58,038 nucleotides of DNA, from contig JADRCO010000073.1 of NCBI GenBank assembly GCA_021464525.1, forward strand, positions 1 through 58,038. Reading direction: 5' to 3'. The position numbers and the translations under genes were made by a program. Below the pieces are notes generated by a model. It ran no database searches, was not told the DNA's origin, and worked only from the letters and a program-made list of their open reading frames with translations. Source of the stretch: Rhizophagus sp. LPA8_4_AMF (lineage: Eukaryota > Glomeromycota > Glomeromycetes > Glomerales > Glomeraceae). How positions within the stretch are numbered: the stretch's first letter is position 1; each line of letters starts with the position of its first letter. This document shows, piece by piece, positions 34,560-45,582 of this stretch.

Positions 34560-35620
34560 GTTTTTCCGAACGTTGTGTAATTTACATTGCTACAGTAGGA
34601 GCTGTAATTGGCTTCCAAAAGATGTTGAATATGTCGGCAGAATTGAGAAATACTTGAAAAATATATCTTGAAAACAGTTACAATATAAAGAGATGTTTAA
34701 AAGTGAGGCTTTACACGATGATATAATATCATACTGTTCTGTTAAGCTCAAATCTAGATTTCAAAAACTTGAAATATAATCGCTAATCAAAACAGTGATT
34801 TTATTAGTTCTTCACAAAATTTGCTTCAATTGATGTTGATAAAATAGATGCTATAGGGTGACAAATATTATCATAAAATCAACGATCCTACAGTCCTTCC
34901 AAAATTTTTTTTAGGACATCTAAAAAAATGTGGATCTTATTTTAGGTCATTTATAAACATCGTAAAATGTGCATATAATGCAAATATTTTTCTAATGTGG
35001 AATTGCATAAGATTGATCCTATTTTGACTGATCAATATATATTTTCATGGAAAAATATTATCCAACGGTTTACCCCTGATCTAAATAAGTATGAAGACTT
35101 CAAGAAAAGATGTTTAAGGGATAGTGACATAGCGAAGAGATTACATATCGTATATGGTAGTGGGGATAACTTAGATACACGACTCGATCTTGAGAGCATC
35201 AATAAACGTGTATGTTTACATGCAGAGATGAACATTCTGACCGAAATAATAAACCAAAGAATTAAAAGTAGAGTATTTATAGCAGTTTCCAAAAAGTGTT
35301 GTTACCTATGCAAGTTGTATATTGAATTCACACGAAAACAAAGATACAACATCATCATTTCTGGATTTCATAGAAAGTATATGATTGCTAGAAACTTCCA
35401 GTTCCAAACGTAAATTCTAACTTCATTAATAATTGTTTGTTATATATGTTAGAAAAACTTAATCAAATCATAAAAAATGAAATTGAAAACCATGATAATT
35501 TAATGGTAAAATCTGATAGTGATGAGATGAAATTTACGAATTTAATGATAATTAAAAATTATATCTCAGATCAGTTTTTACTAAAGTTTGAAAAAAATTT
35601 TTATATATTAATATTCTAAA
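34560..35620 (+). pseudogene. Degenerate OTT_1508-like deaminase-family gene
   Basis: Fragments of one protein lie in several frames: NWLPKDVEYVGRIEKYLKNI, TGA at 34669-34671, YKEMFKSEALHDDIISYC, TAA at 34777-34779, IDVDKIDAIG, and after a frame change DKYYHKINDPTVLPKFFLG and HLKKCGSYFRSFINIVKCAY. At a T-run (about 34986-34991) the frame shifts again into VELHKIDPILTDQYIFSW. The deaminase core, 34997-35413, keeps HAEMNIL (zinc His plus catalytic Glu) and KKCCYLCKLY (CxxC-like zinc Cys pair). A last shift near 35405 leads to FINNCLLYMLEKLNQII. The OTT_1508-like deaminase fold fits the HAE...CxxC pattern. Two stops and at least three frameshifts argue for a pseudogene, although the active-site residues survive. 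The opposite-strand frame at 34313-34618 is a shadow. Confidence 0.7.
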
Positions 35621-36060
35621 TGAAAAGTTCTTAAAAATTAAATTCTATAACTTAAATAATTTATTATACTTCATATATCTTTATTAATATTCTTAGCATT
35701 ATACTTTATTATATGAATAAAAAAATATGTAACTAAATTGCATCACAAAAATAAATTAGCTCTTATTATATTTTTCATAAAAAGTACATAAACTCTAACA
35801 ATATATTAGTTTATCAATGTAAAATGAAAATTTCTGAATTCTGATTAGAAATGATTTATTATATACATGGCATTTGTTGGTAAAATATCCAATTATCTAC
35901 AGTTGTTTATTTTGAATAAATATTATTTTATAGTTTGGATGTCCTTTTATGAAAAATTAGCAAATTATCTGAAGAAGTAATCACATTTATTTCTGATTAT
36001 AGAATTCCAAGTAAATATATAAGTCTTTACTAGAAATATTAGCAACAAAACTACAGCTAA

Positions 36061-36475
36061 GGCTGAAGGATCTTTGTATGAAGCTTTATTGCTCGAATGT
36101 TAGGATTCTTACTTCAGCAACCATGTGCAGGCGACAATGGAGTTATGTGAACTAGCAGTATACATTTTCATTTTGAGGGGACAGTGGGGTTTAAAAAATG
36201 TTTTTCTTTTTTCTTTTTCTTTGCTACGGCGTAGCAGGTCCTTGAGTCAACCAACTAAGAAAGTAGGGCATTTGCTAAGATAGTATGCTTTACCTCACGC
36301 TTACCTACTGAGTGAATGGGCTCACCGACAGTGCACACGTAGGGTTCTATTACTGAATGACGAGTGGTTTATTAATTTTTTGAAGTAGATTAGTCTTGTT
36401 TTTATTTTTACCAAATGTATTAGATTACTTGTACCTAATTTACTTAATTAATAAATACGCTGTGGCAAAAAAAAA
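36061..36475 (+). mobile_element. SINE-like retroposon with 14-bp target duplication and poly-A tail
   Basis: Identical 14-bp copies of AAAACTACAGCTAA flank the insert (36047-36060 and 36476-36489). The 3' end is a run of 13 A. The body of about 415 bp is visibly less AT-rich than its surroundings and non-coding. It includes a 5' foldback (GGCTGAAGGATC paired with GATTC-TTACTTCAGC), the string GCTCGAATGTTAGGATTC that loosely resembles a tRNA B-box, and a GCTACGGCGTAGC palindrome near 36223-36235. Direct repeats plus poly-A point to LINE-machinery retroposition. Promoter class is uncertain. Confidence 0.78.
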
Positions 36476-38560
36476 AAAACTACAGCTAAAACTAATAACA
36501 GAATAATGAATAAAAGAACTATTTAATAAGTTTAAATCTATTTCTATTAATTCTACTACTAAAACTCATTAAATCTTTAAATATAAACATTCATAACCAA
36601 TATTAATAATTCTTTAGTTTTTATTTTGTCAGAGTATTTTTTAACATAAATTTTTTTAGTTTTAAAAAAAAGAAAATTTTATTTATTATGCAGGAATTGT
36701 ATCATCATATTATCTTTAGTCATTCAGAAAATATATTTACTTGCAATATTAAGATGTATACTAGTTAGGATAACTATAGCTTATAAATACTTACTACCTA
36801 TCTTAACTAGCCTATAAGTTAAGCAGAATTTCAGATAATTATAATAGAGGTTACATCCACAATACTAATTAAAAATCAAATAAAATATACATAAATTTTG
36901 CTATTTTGATATCTATTTTTATCATATAACCTTTATATTGCAATAAGATATACATTCTTATTATATAATTTATACATCAGTGGCATCTAGATTATTTTTC
37001 TAACAAAATTATAAAACCAAAACAAGTTGAATAGTTAAAATGAATTAAAGTTTAGAACAAAACTAATTTTGGCATGTTAAAATTACTAAAACTATATGAA
37101 ATTACTAAAATTGTCAAAATTTTAAAACAATCTTTGGTATGCCAAATGATTTGTAGTTATCCAAAAGTATTTTAAATTCTTAAAAAGCTATTAAATTACC
37201 ATCTAGTAAAAGTAATTTTCTAAAGTTATTTCTAAAGAATCCCATAAAAAAAAAGAGAAAGTAAGTAAATACTAATTATTTCTTTTTATTCAGAAATGAC
37301 TTCAAGCTGCTTCTTAGATATATATAAATATGTAAGTTAGTATTTTTATTATTTTTAATTTTAAGAATAAAATTAATATTCTTTTCTTTATTTTCTTATA
37401 AGAATCTATTTCTAGATAGTGAATACAAAACTATAAATATGTTGATATATTGAGGATAAATTTTAATAACTGTTTATTTGTAATTAATTAACTTACTTTA
37501 TTTTTTTATTTTTCTTATATTTAAATACTCTTTTAATGGAACTAATTAAAATGTATACATGTTTTAAAAGTAATAAAGATTCAATTATAGTAAAATTATA
37601 TTGAACTTTTGGTAAATTATTTGAATTTTGGCAATATGAATCTATAAATAAATAATTATTATATTATATAAATCTGTTTAACATAAAATTAAATTTCTTC
37701 TGATGAAATATATACTTTATAACAAAACATTATATATGACCTTAAATATTTATCAAAAATTATATACTTTTTTTACTTGATCTAATTTCATGATATACTA
37801 TTTTTGCATATGACTTTTACTTAAAATATATGTTTTTTTTATATGACCTTTCCATTAAAAATACAAAAAAATATTCTTTTTTTACATATAACCTTTATTA
37901 TAATTATCCGGAATCTTAGTTAAATTATAGGGAATGTTATTATAAGATATAAATACAAATATTAGATAATTTCAAATTTAATCTATATTTAATATTTACT
38001 ATATTTTCATATTCAGAACAATTTGTTTACAGTACATTAATACTAATTGTATTTCTTGTTAATTTCAGCTAAAAAATTTTTAAGATTGGTTAATAGTTTA
38101 TTTATATTTGCAAAATCTATAAACAATAAATACAAATATAAATTTTTAAATATTATATTTATAAAAAATTACCAGGCAATATTCTATATACAATACTATT
38201 ATAAATAATATTTTTCTATAGTAATAACTGATACAGTAATCTTACAACCTGTAATAAATAATTTTTTTTTTAAAAAAATGTAAAAAAATTAATATAATTA
38301 GAGTAGTAATACATATTATGTTATATTTAGCTTAACTGTTAATATAAATTTACCTTTTTTTTTCCTTTTTATCAGATTTAATAGTTAATTAAATTATTAT
38401 ATTTATAAATAATGTAAATTTTATTATAAATATATTATAAAATTTTGGTTATTTTTTTTCACTTTTTAATAATAATTATATTATTATTATTATGTGTTAC
38501 TTTTTTTATTATTTTAAATTTAAATTTCATATCATATTTTTTTAATCCTAAAAGTCAATG

Positions 38561-38703
38561 TCAGACAACTTCCCGACAGAACATTTTTCCGATAGCCTAA
38601 TTCTGGTCGTTTGTTCACGTGTTAGTGCATAACTCTGAATAACTCTGGCTAAACTTATTGGGCAAATGTTCTGTTAGAAAATCGTACGTCAGGAAATTGT
38701 GGT
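38561..38703. mobile_element. Degenerate inverted-repeat (MITE-like) element
   Basis: ACAGAACATTTTTCCGATA on the left (from about 38577) is mirrored by the complement of ACAGAACATTTGCCCAATA on the right. Outer parts match weakly (ACAACTTCCCGAC against CACAATTTCCTGAC). The core is richer in G and C than the region around it. No target duplication is evident. Confidence 0.45.
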
Positions 38704-40111
38704 ATAACTTTAAAAGTATGCTTATAAAGAGGCTTAATTGAATTAACTTTTAAACTTATATATATATATATATATAATTTTTTAACTCTTAATATAAACA
38801 TTAAAAAGCTAAATAATTAATATATATATATTATAATTTAAAATTAAATATATGTATAAAATCTTTTATATTGAAATAATTATAATAAATAAAAATATTA
38901 TATTTTATTATATAATTTATTGTTATATTAAATTATTTTTAAAAATATAAATTTAAATTTTTACATAAATCAACTTTTTTCATAAAGAACTTAATCCAAC
39001 TATTTAATAAAAAGATTTGGTTAAGTTTTATTAATATCAAAAATTTATAAATTCAAAATTACAAACATATTTTTATTATTTCTATTCCAATCATTATTTA
39101 TACATCCATCAATCCAATTTACTCTGCATACTTCACCAAACTTATCATTTTTTTTAACATATTTAATATCATAAAGTCTATTATAAGGTATACTATATAC
39201 CCATTATTTCTTTTTTATAAACTAAAGGCCATATAGGATATATAATATCAATAAACTAACTATTTTAGCTAAAATTTATTTGTTATTAAAAAAACTGAAA
39301 ATTTTACTTAAATAAGCAATTTTTTATTATAGTAATTAAATCTCATTTTTAGGGAGACAAAAAGTTAGAATCTAGAAATAAAATAACTTAATTATAATTT
39401 TATATCTTAATCCTTTTTTATCTTTTTTAATATGTTTATTTTTATTATATTTTTGTTTTTTGTATTTTTATTCCTTTTCTTCATTTATAATTATAGTTTA
39501 ATACTATACCTTTATTTTAGCAGGTGGTAAATTAAATCACTTGTTTTTATAATTGTATAAAATCAAATCAATAAAATCTCACTATGCATTCATTAAAAAA
39601 AAAATTTAGATTTTTCATAAATTTTATAACTATATTTTTTGATTACAGAAATCCATTTAAATCAAATAAAAATCAAATGAATTTGCTACTGCATATTTTT
39701 ATACTAAACTATATTTTTGTATTGCAATATATAGTTTTAAAAAAAAAAATAATAATAAATTATATTTATAAACTCAAAAAATTTGAATATAAATCTAAAT
39801 TTATAACCAACATGTTGAATAAAGCTGAATTCTATTTTTTTAACATTTATAAGGCTGAACCAATTTAATTATTTGTTTTCCTCCTTTTGTTAATATTAAA
39901 AGCATTAATTTAGAGTAAGTCACATGACATAAATATAATTTCGCCAAAAATGATGATAATTCTGGCCATATTTTTACTATCAATCAATGATCACATGTTT
40001 AGTTACTTTAAAATCAAAATATTTTATCGTCTAATTGCCTGAATACCTGATTCGTCAATTTCAGAAACATTTGGAATTAAATTTAGCACATGAATTAATG
40101 AATCTCATATA

Positions 40112-41380
40112 CTAATAAGTTGATTTAAATGTCATCGTTGGGAAATCGAGGCGTCTGTGAATTCTGCTTAGAATATCCAGATAATCAGGTTCATTGTTCG
40201 GATCAATAATTGAATGCCGAATCAGAAAATCGACCACAACTGTTATTTAAAAATAAGTTTCTTAATATATATAAGAGTTAATAAAATAACAAACAAACAT
40301 GATAGAATACCTAGTGCACAATTAGGTTTAAATTCGTCCGCTTTAATATGCTTAATGAGCTAAAAATCAAACTAAATGATGTTATTTGTAATAAATTTTA
40401 CAAGAAAAAATTCTTCATTAAAAAAAATGCGAACCTCATCCATGTCCCATAAATAAAAGCATTCCACTTCGCCATCAAGTGGCTTTGGTTCTACATCAAG
40501 AGGAATCTCAAGATCATAAACATACCTGTTATTAAAAAATATATACGTATTCACGAAAAAGAAATTATAATTATTCTTATTTATTTAAAAGTTAAGTTAA
40601 TTAACCATTAAAACTTACTGGATTTCAGGTTGTAATCCTCTTTGTGATACTGTAAAATAGGAAATCGCACCCACAGGAACCGCTTTTTCTGCAATTTCCA
40701 TGGATAAGCTTGCCTCTTCCATTGCTTCTTTGATAACAGACTCTGCTACACTTAGTGTAAATGGAATTCCACCTGCTACGACGTTATCCAGCCATCCGGG
40801 CCAAGTGGGTTTTGTCTTTGCACGTTTTGCGATCCACATTTTTAGTTGACCTTGTTTAGTCCTAGAATATCCATTCAAATGAACTCCGAAGGTCAACACA
40901 CCAAATAATGGAGTCGCACAACGCTCCATGACAAATGCTACATTTTTTAGATTTTTCGGATCACCATATACAGGATATAATTCATTCCGCCAGCCTAAAT
41001 TAAATTAATTTATTAATTAATTTAAATATAAGAATTAATAAGTGAAATGGTGAAATGCCTGAAAGAGCCGGAAATGTCTTCTCTTCTCTCCACGTATCAA
41101 ATAGCTGTTTAACAATTTCTGTTCTTGATTCGAACGTATTTAAATGTGTTGCAAATTTGACGTATTTATCTTCTATAATAAAAGGGTTTGGCTCTTTGAG
41201 ACGATTATATTCTTTTAACGCTTCAACAGTTGGAGGAAGAAGGAGGCCTACTTTGATATCATTATCTAGAAGAAGTGGAATGTCATTTAGTTTAGAACTA
41301 GAATTAGTACTATCGGAGTATGGGTAATTATCACATTTTTCAACTAAATTATAAAAAGAATAAGACGAAGGTTCAGACAT
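40112..41380 (-). CDS. Nudix hydrolase with DUF4743 N-terminus (Tnr3 N-domain-like)
   Basis: Exons 41380-41059, 40994-40619, 40525-40435, 40359-40311, 40239-40112; 321 aa. The N-terminal DUF4743-type half (about 1-140) has YNLVEKCDNYPY and WREEKTFPALSGWRNELYPV. The Nudix half reads RCATPLFGVLTFGVHLNGYS, KRAKTKPTWPGWLDNVVAGG and the Nudix helix SVIKEAMEEASL (Lys replacing the usual Arg). It continues with VGAISYFTVSQRGLQPE and YVYDLEIPLDVEPKPLDGEV. This is the layout of the Nudix part of yeast thiamine pyrophosphokinase-related proteins (Tnr3 N-domain, plant NUDT20/24), reported to hydrolyse damaged thiamine diphosphates. There is no pyrophosphokinase domain here. Intron 1 is GC..AG (41058-40995). 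The gene shares a 124-bp promoter with the deaminase at 41505. Confidence 0.9.
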
Positions 41381-41504
41381 TTTTATCAAAATCTTATCAT
41401 GATCAATCCAAAATAAAATGTTAAAATGTTAGATTAGCTTACATAATACATCTAATACACGTATAAAAATTTTTTTTTTCAAAAATTTTATTTTGCGCTA
41501 AAAG
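41381..41504. promoter_or_regulatory. 124-bp divergent promoter, Nudix / N6-mAMP deaminase
   Basis: Only 124 bp separate the two start codons, so both 5' UTRs and promoters must fit in or overlap here. It is AT-rich, with a long T-run near 41470. I see no TCACRTGA motif. Confidence 0.5.
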
Positions 41505-43138
41505 ATGGTAGAACCTACTCCATTTATTTTGACTCAATATGGAAGCCTTGAAAATTTAGAAAAATATTGTAGAGATATGCCAAAAATTGTAAATTATCAA
41601 AACTATCATTTGTGTTTTTAATATATTAAATTAATATACGTGAATTGAATAGGAGTTACATGCACACATTAATGGTTCTATAAGTCCGGAAACACTTCAA
41701 CAATTAGTAGAACGAAAGAAAGAAAAGAAACCTCATTTAGCACAATTTACAATACCAAAAAGAAAATTAGACGTAATTGATGAGTACGAAACTTGCGGTG
41801 AAAATATATCAATAATTATTTTATCAACTAAAAGATTTTTTTACGATGGCAGGTTTTTTTCTATATTCAATATCGTGTACCAACTGACCGATGATGATGA
41901 GTCAATAGGTTATATTACCGAATCTGTAATTCTTGATTTTAAAAAGGACGGAGTTCAATATTTAGAATTAAGGACAACTCCAAGAAGTGATAAAAATGGT
42001 ATATTCTAAAATAGTATCCCGTTTGTATGATACACGTATTCTAATAATATTTTTCATAAAAGGGATGATGACAAAAGAATCCTATGTAGGTATCGTTTTG
42101 TCAGTTATCCAAAAATTTTCATACTCAGAATACGGAATTATTGTTAAACTGATACTAAGTATAGATCGTCGAAATACCTTGGAAGAAGCTATGGAAACTG
42201 TGAATTTAGCTATTAAATATAAAAACAGGGGTGTTGTTGGTGTTGATCTTTGTGGGGATCCTAGTGTGAGTTATTTTTAAAAAAGAATTATAAATTTTAA
42301 TCTCTTAAGTATGAATTAAGAATCTTTATTCGTTGATAATAGAAAGGACATATAGATAATGTTAAACCCGCTTTCATAGAAGCAAAAAAACACGGATTGA
42401 AAGTTACACTACACTTTGGAGAGGTGAATAATATTAAGTTCGCATAATCTTTTTTAACCCGTGATTAAAGTTTAAATTAACTATTTCACATAATTAACGC
42501 GAAAAGATTGTAGAGAATATACCAGAACATGCGCCAATGCTTGAAATTTCCCCTGATCGTCTTGGTCATGCTACACATCTTGATCCAGAATCAAAGGATT
42601 ATATCTCTTCAAAGAATATTCCGCTAGAGTTGTGTATGACTTCTAATGTGCTAAGTAATACAGTTAAAAGTTATCGCGAGCATCATATTCGGGATTTTTT
42701 AATAACGGGTCACAAATGTTGTATTTGTGTAAGAAATTTATTATAGGTTTTCTTAATTTTGTCACCACTTTTTCTTAGTCTAATATTTATTCATTTATAC
42801 ATATATATGTCTTTTGACTATCAGACGGATGATAAAGGTAACGTTATTACTATAAATTACATGACCCCAAAAAAAAAGAAAAGAAAAAAAAATTCCTTAT
42901 TGGCGTCAATTATTTGTTGCATACAGGTGTTTTCTTTTCGGATCTTTCCACTGAATATGCAATTGCCGCTTCAACATTTTCTCTCGATCCAAAAAGTTTA
43001 TTCGAACTTTCATTTCAAAGTATTGATTGTATATTTGATAACGATGAGATAAAGCTACAATTACGTAAAATATGGAATGACTGGTATGAATCATATAGCT
43101 CAAGCAAAAATTCTTTGTTTACAAATGTCAATGATTGA
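41505..43138 (+). CDS. N6-methyl-AMP deaminase / adenosine deaminase-like protein (ADAL, MAPDA)
   Basis: Eight exons: 41505-41588, 41653-41783, 41835-41998, 42063-42265, 42343-42423, 42507-42728, 42825-42837, 42927-43138; 369 aa. The metal-binding HxH is in ELHAHINGSISP. FFSIFNIVYQLTDDDES, VQYLELRTTPRSDKNG, KLILSIDRRNTLEEAM and GVVGVDLCGDPSKG follow. The proton-transfer HxxE is in VTLHFGE, then DRLGHATHLD, PLELCMTSNVLSNTV and the metal-binding Asp pair CTDDKGVFFSD, split over a 13-nt exon. The pattern matches ADAL rather than classical adenosine deaminase. ADAL enzymes deaminate N6-methyl-AMP to IMP, clearing methylated adenine from RNA/DNA turnover. All catalytic residues are present. Confidence 0.92.
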
Positions 43139-43280
43139 AGTCTTTATGATTGATATTGTAAACACATTTCGGATAAATATAAAAATAGTTTATTGACAAT
43201 CAATGTTATTAAATTACATTTTATTAAGAGACTATACTGAAGTTTTATTATTAAATAGAAAAAAAAAAATAATAATCTTT

Positions 43281-44951
43281 TTAAGCCCAATCTAGACTTC
43301 TTTCAATAGCTTTTTGCCATGTTTTATATTTTTGTTCACTTTCCTCTTTAGACATTTGAGGAGAAAAAATTGTTCGGTCTTTGCTATTAACTTCATCTAA
43401 TTCACTAAAAGATTTCCATACACCAACAGCGAAACCAGCAGCAACAGCCGCACCTAAAGCAGTTGTTTCTTTCATTGCTGGACGATCAACATCAATTCCA
43501 AGAATATCAGATTGAATTTGCATGCAAATGTCTGAATTTGTCATACCGCCATCTACTTTAAGAGAGGTTATAGGATGACCTGAATCAGTATTCATAGCAT
43601 TCAAAATTGCGCGTGTTTGGAAACATGCCGCTTCTAAAGTGGCACGAGCAATATGAGATTTATTTGTATATTGAGTGATTCCAACGATACAACCACGAGC
43701 ATCATCACGCCAATAAGGAGCAAACAAGCCAGAAAAAGCAGTTACAAAGTAGACACCACCAGTGTCATTAACGGAAGCGGCAAGATTATTAATTTCATTA
43801 GTTTCACTTATAATACCCAAGTTATCACGAACCCATTTAATTGCTGATCCAGCGACAGCAATTGAACCTTCAAGAGCGTACACGGGTTCCTCATTACCAA
43901 ATTTATAGGCTACAGTTGTAAGTAGACCAGATTTGGAAATCACAGGTTCTGCACCAGTATTAAATAGCATAAAACATCCTGTACCATAAGTGTTTTTCAC
44001 TTCACCTCGTTTGAAGCATTTTTGTCCCACCATGGCAGAATGTTGATCGCCTAAATCACCAGCAATCGGGATTCCTGCCAAGCTGGTTATTTTGATATTA
44101 CCATATACTTCCGAAGAAGAGCATATTTTTGGGAGAATACATTTTTTAATTCCAAAAAATTTAAGTAATTCATCACTCCATTCTAATTTCTTGATATCCA
44201 TTAACATTGTTCTAGAGGCATTCGTTACATCAGTAATATGCAATCCACCATCAATTCCGCCGGTTAAATTCTATTTCATCAGAACAAAATGAGATTTAAT
44301 GATAAAAAGTACGTAAATGTTAAATAAGTTGTGAAAACTTACATATATAAGCCAAGTATCAACGTTTCCGAATACCATGGTCTCCTTTTCATGAGCTTCT
44401 TTAACTGTGGGTACATTATCAAGAAGCCACTTAAGTTTTACTGCTGAAAAATAAGTGGAAATAGGAAGTCCACAAATTTCTTTTAATGCATTTGTTCCAT
44501 GTTTACTATTTAAATCATGTACCAAATGATGGGTACGAGCATCACACCAAACAATAGCATTGCAGAGATGTTTTCCAGTAAATTTGTCCCAAACGATAGT
44601 AGTCTCTCTTTGATTGGTAATTCCAATAGCCTTAATATCCGTAACGGAATAGCCTTTTTCAATAAATATTTTTAGTCCTTTCTCAATACATTCATAAACT
44701 GATTCAAGAATATCAATAGGATCATGTTCAATCCAACTTTTATAAATAAAAAATAAAAAATAATAATCAAAATAAAGGTATTAGCCCTTTAAAAATATTT
44801 TATATTAAAGTATTGAATAAACTAACCCAGGATTAGGATAATATTGAGCAAATTCGACTTGATGATAAGCTATCAAAGCACCTTTCGAATCGAATATCAA
44901 GAAACGGGAAGAAGTTGTTCCTTGATCTATTGAACCGATAAATGTAGGCAT
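43281..44951 (-). CDS. GUT1: Glycerol kinase
   Basis: Three exons: 44951-44827, 44736-44343, 44270-43281; 502 aa, the usual FGGY length. The N-terminus reads [20 protein letters not shown] (nucleotide-binding DxGT). Then [103 protein letters not shown] and the C-terminal [20 protein letters not shown] and [12 protein letters not shown] follow. The enzyme phosphorylates glycerol to glycerol-3-phosphate in the cytosol, feeding lipid synthesis and the glycerol-3-phosphate shuttle. In arbuscular mycorrhizal fungi, which import host lipid, glycerol salvage is plausible but inferred. No membrane anchor or extra domain. Confidence 0.96.
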
Positions 44952-45582
44952 CTTTGTTTATAAATTTATAATAAATTGGACCGATAAACTATTATTTTTC
45001 AAAAAAGAGTCTCTTATATATATCTATATTTGATAATCAATCAGTTTGTCAATCAAAGATTTTTTCAGGCCATTCGCACGTGAAACAAAATTTTGTGTAA
45101 AATATGGTTTTTGACTCGATTTCAATGATCATGTAAATCAAACATGACTAGCAATGCAATGCGATTGATAAAGGAGTAAGAACATCCCTAATTTGGTAAA
45201 AAAAAATTTTTTTAAATGAATTCGATTTCTTTATATTTTAATGAATTCAACCATAAACTAAAGATTTGTATAACGTTAAAACAACAGTGCAAACAAAAAC
45301 AAATTAATTATTAATTCTAGTTAATAACTTTATTTTGTATATCACTTACATTGGGGAAGAGGGAATAATGGATGTTATTGGGGTTATTGGGAACGACAAC
45401 CAATAGAAATTTCTTTAAAATGATATCAATATATAACTCCCCTACTATAAAAAAAATAAAAAAATAATTCTCATTTTCTCTCTTTCTTTTTTATTAAATA
45501 TAAAGAAGGTAAATTTTATAATGAAATTATGGGAGGGAATTTTTACATAAATTAATTTACACTATAATCATTATCAACAAAT
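44952..45582. promoter_or_regulatory. Upstream region of glycerol kinase
   Basis: 631 bp between the glycerol kinase start and the 3' end of the 2OG oxygenase (both minus strand). AT-rich with no gene; a T/C-rich tract lies at 45470-45495. Confidence 0.4.

Larger units (their letters stand above)
35621..40111. other. 4.5-kb gene-free, very AT-rich region
   Basis: I find no supportable coding sequence. The only structured pieces are the SINE-like insertion at 36061-36475, a degenerate inverted-repeat element at 38561-38703 and a (TA)n run near 38757-38776. A TCACATGA palindrome at 39920-39927 lies just past the end of the Nudix gene. The open frame at 39584-39868 is Lys/Ile/Phe/Asn-rich, as expected of random AT sequence. 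Confidence 0.6.

Noticed and set aside
34313-34657. Overlapping frames on both strands (101 and 65 codons)
   Set aside because: Neither reads like protein throughout. A third frame of the same DNA gives the family-like start of the deaminase relic.
39584-39868. 94-codon plus-strand frame
   Set aside because: Made almost only of AT-rich codons (Phe, Ile, Lys, Asn, Tyr), with no motif; expected by chance here.
42759-43103. Open frames inside and opposite the last ADAL introns
   Set aside because: They overlap the 13-nt exon and terminal exon of ADAL, and their composition is low-complexity.
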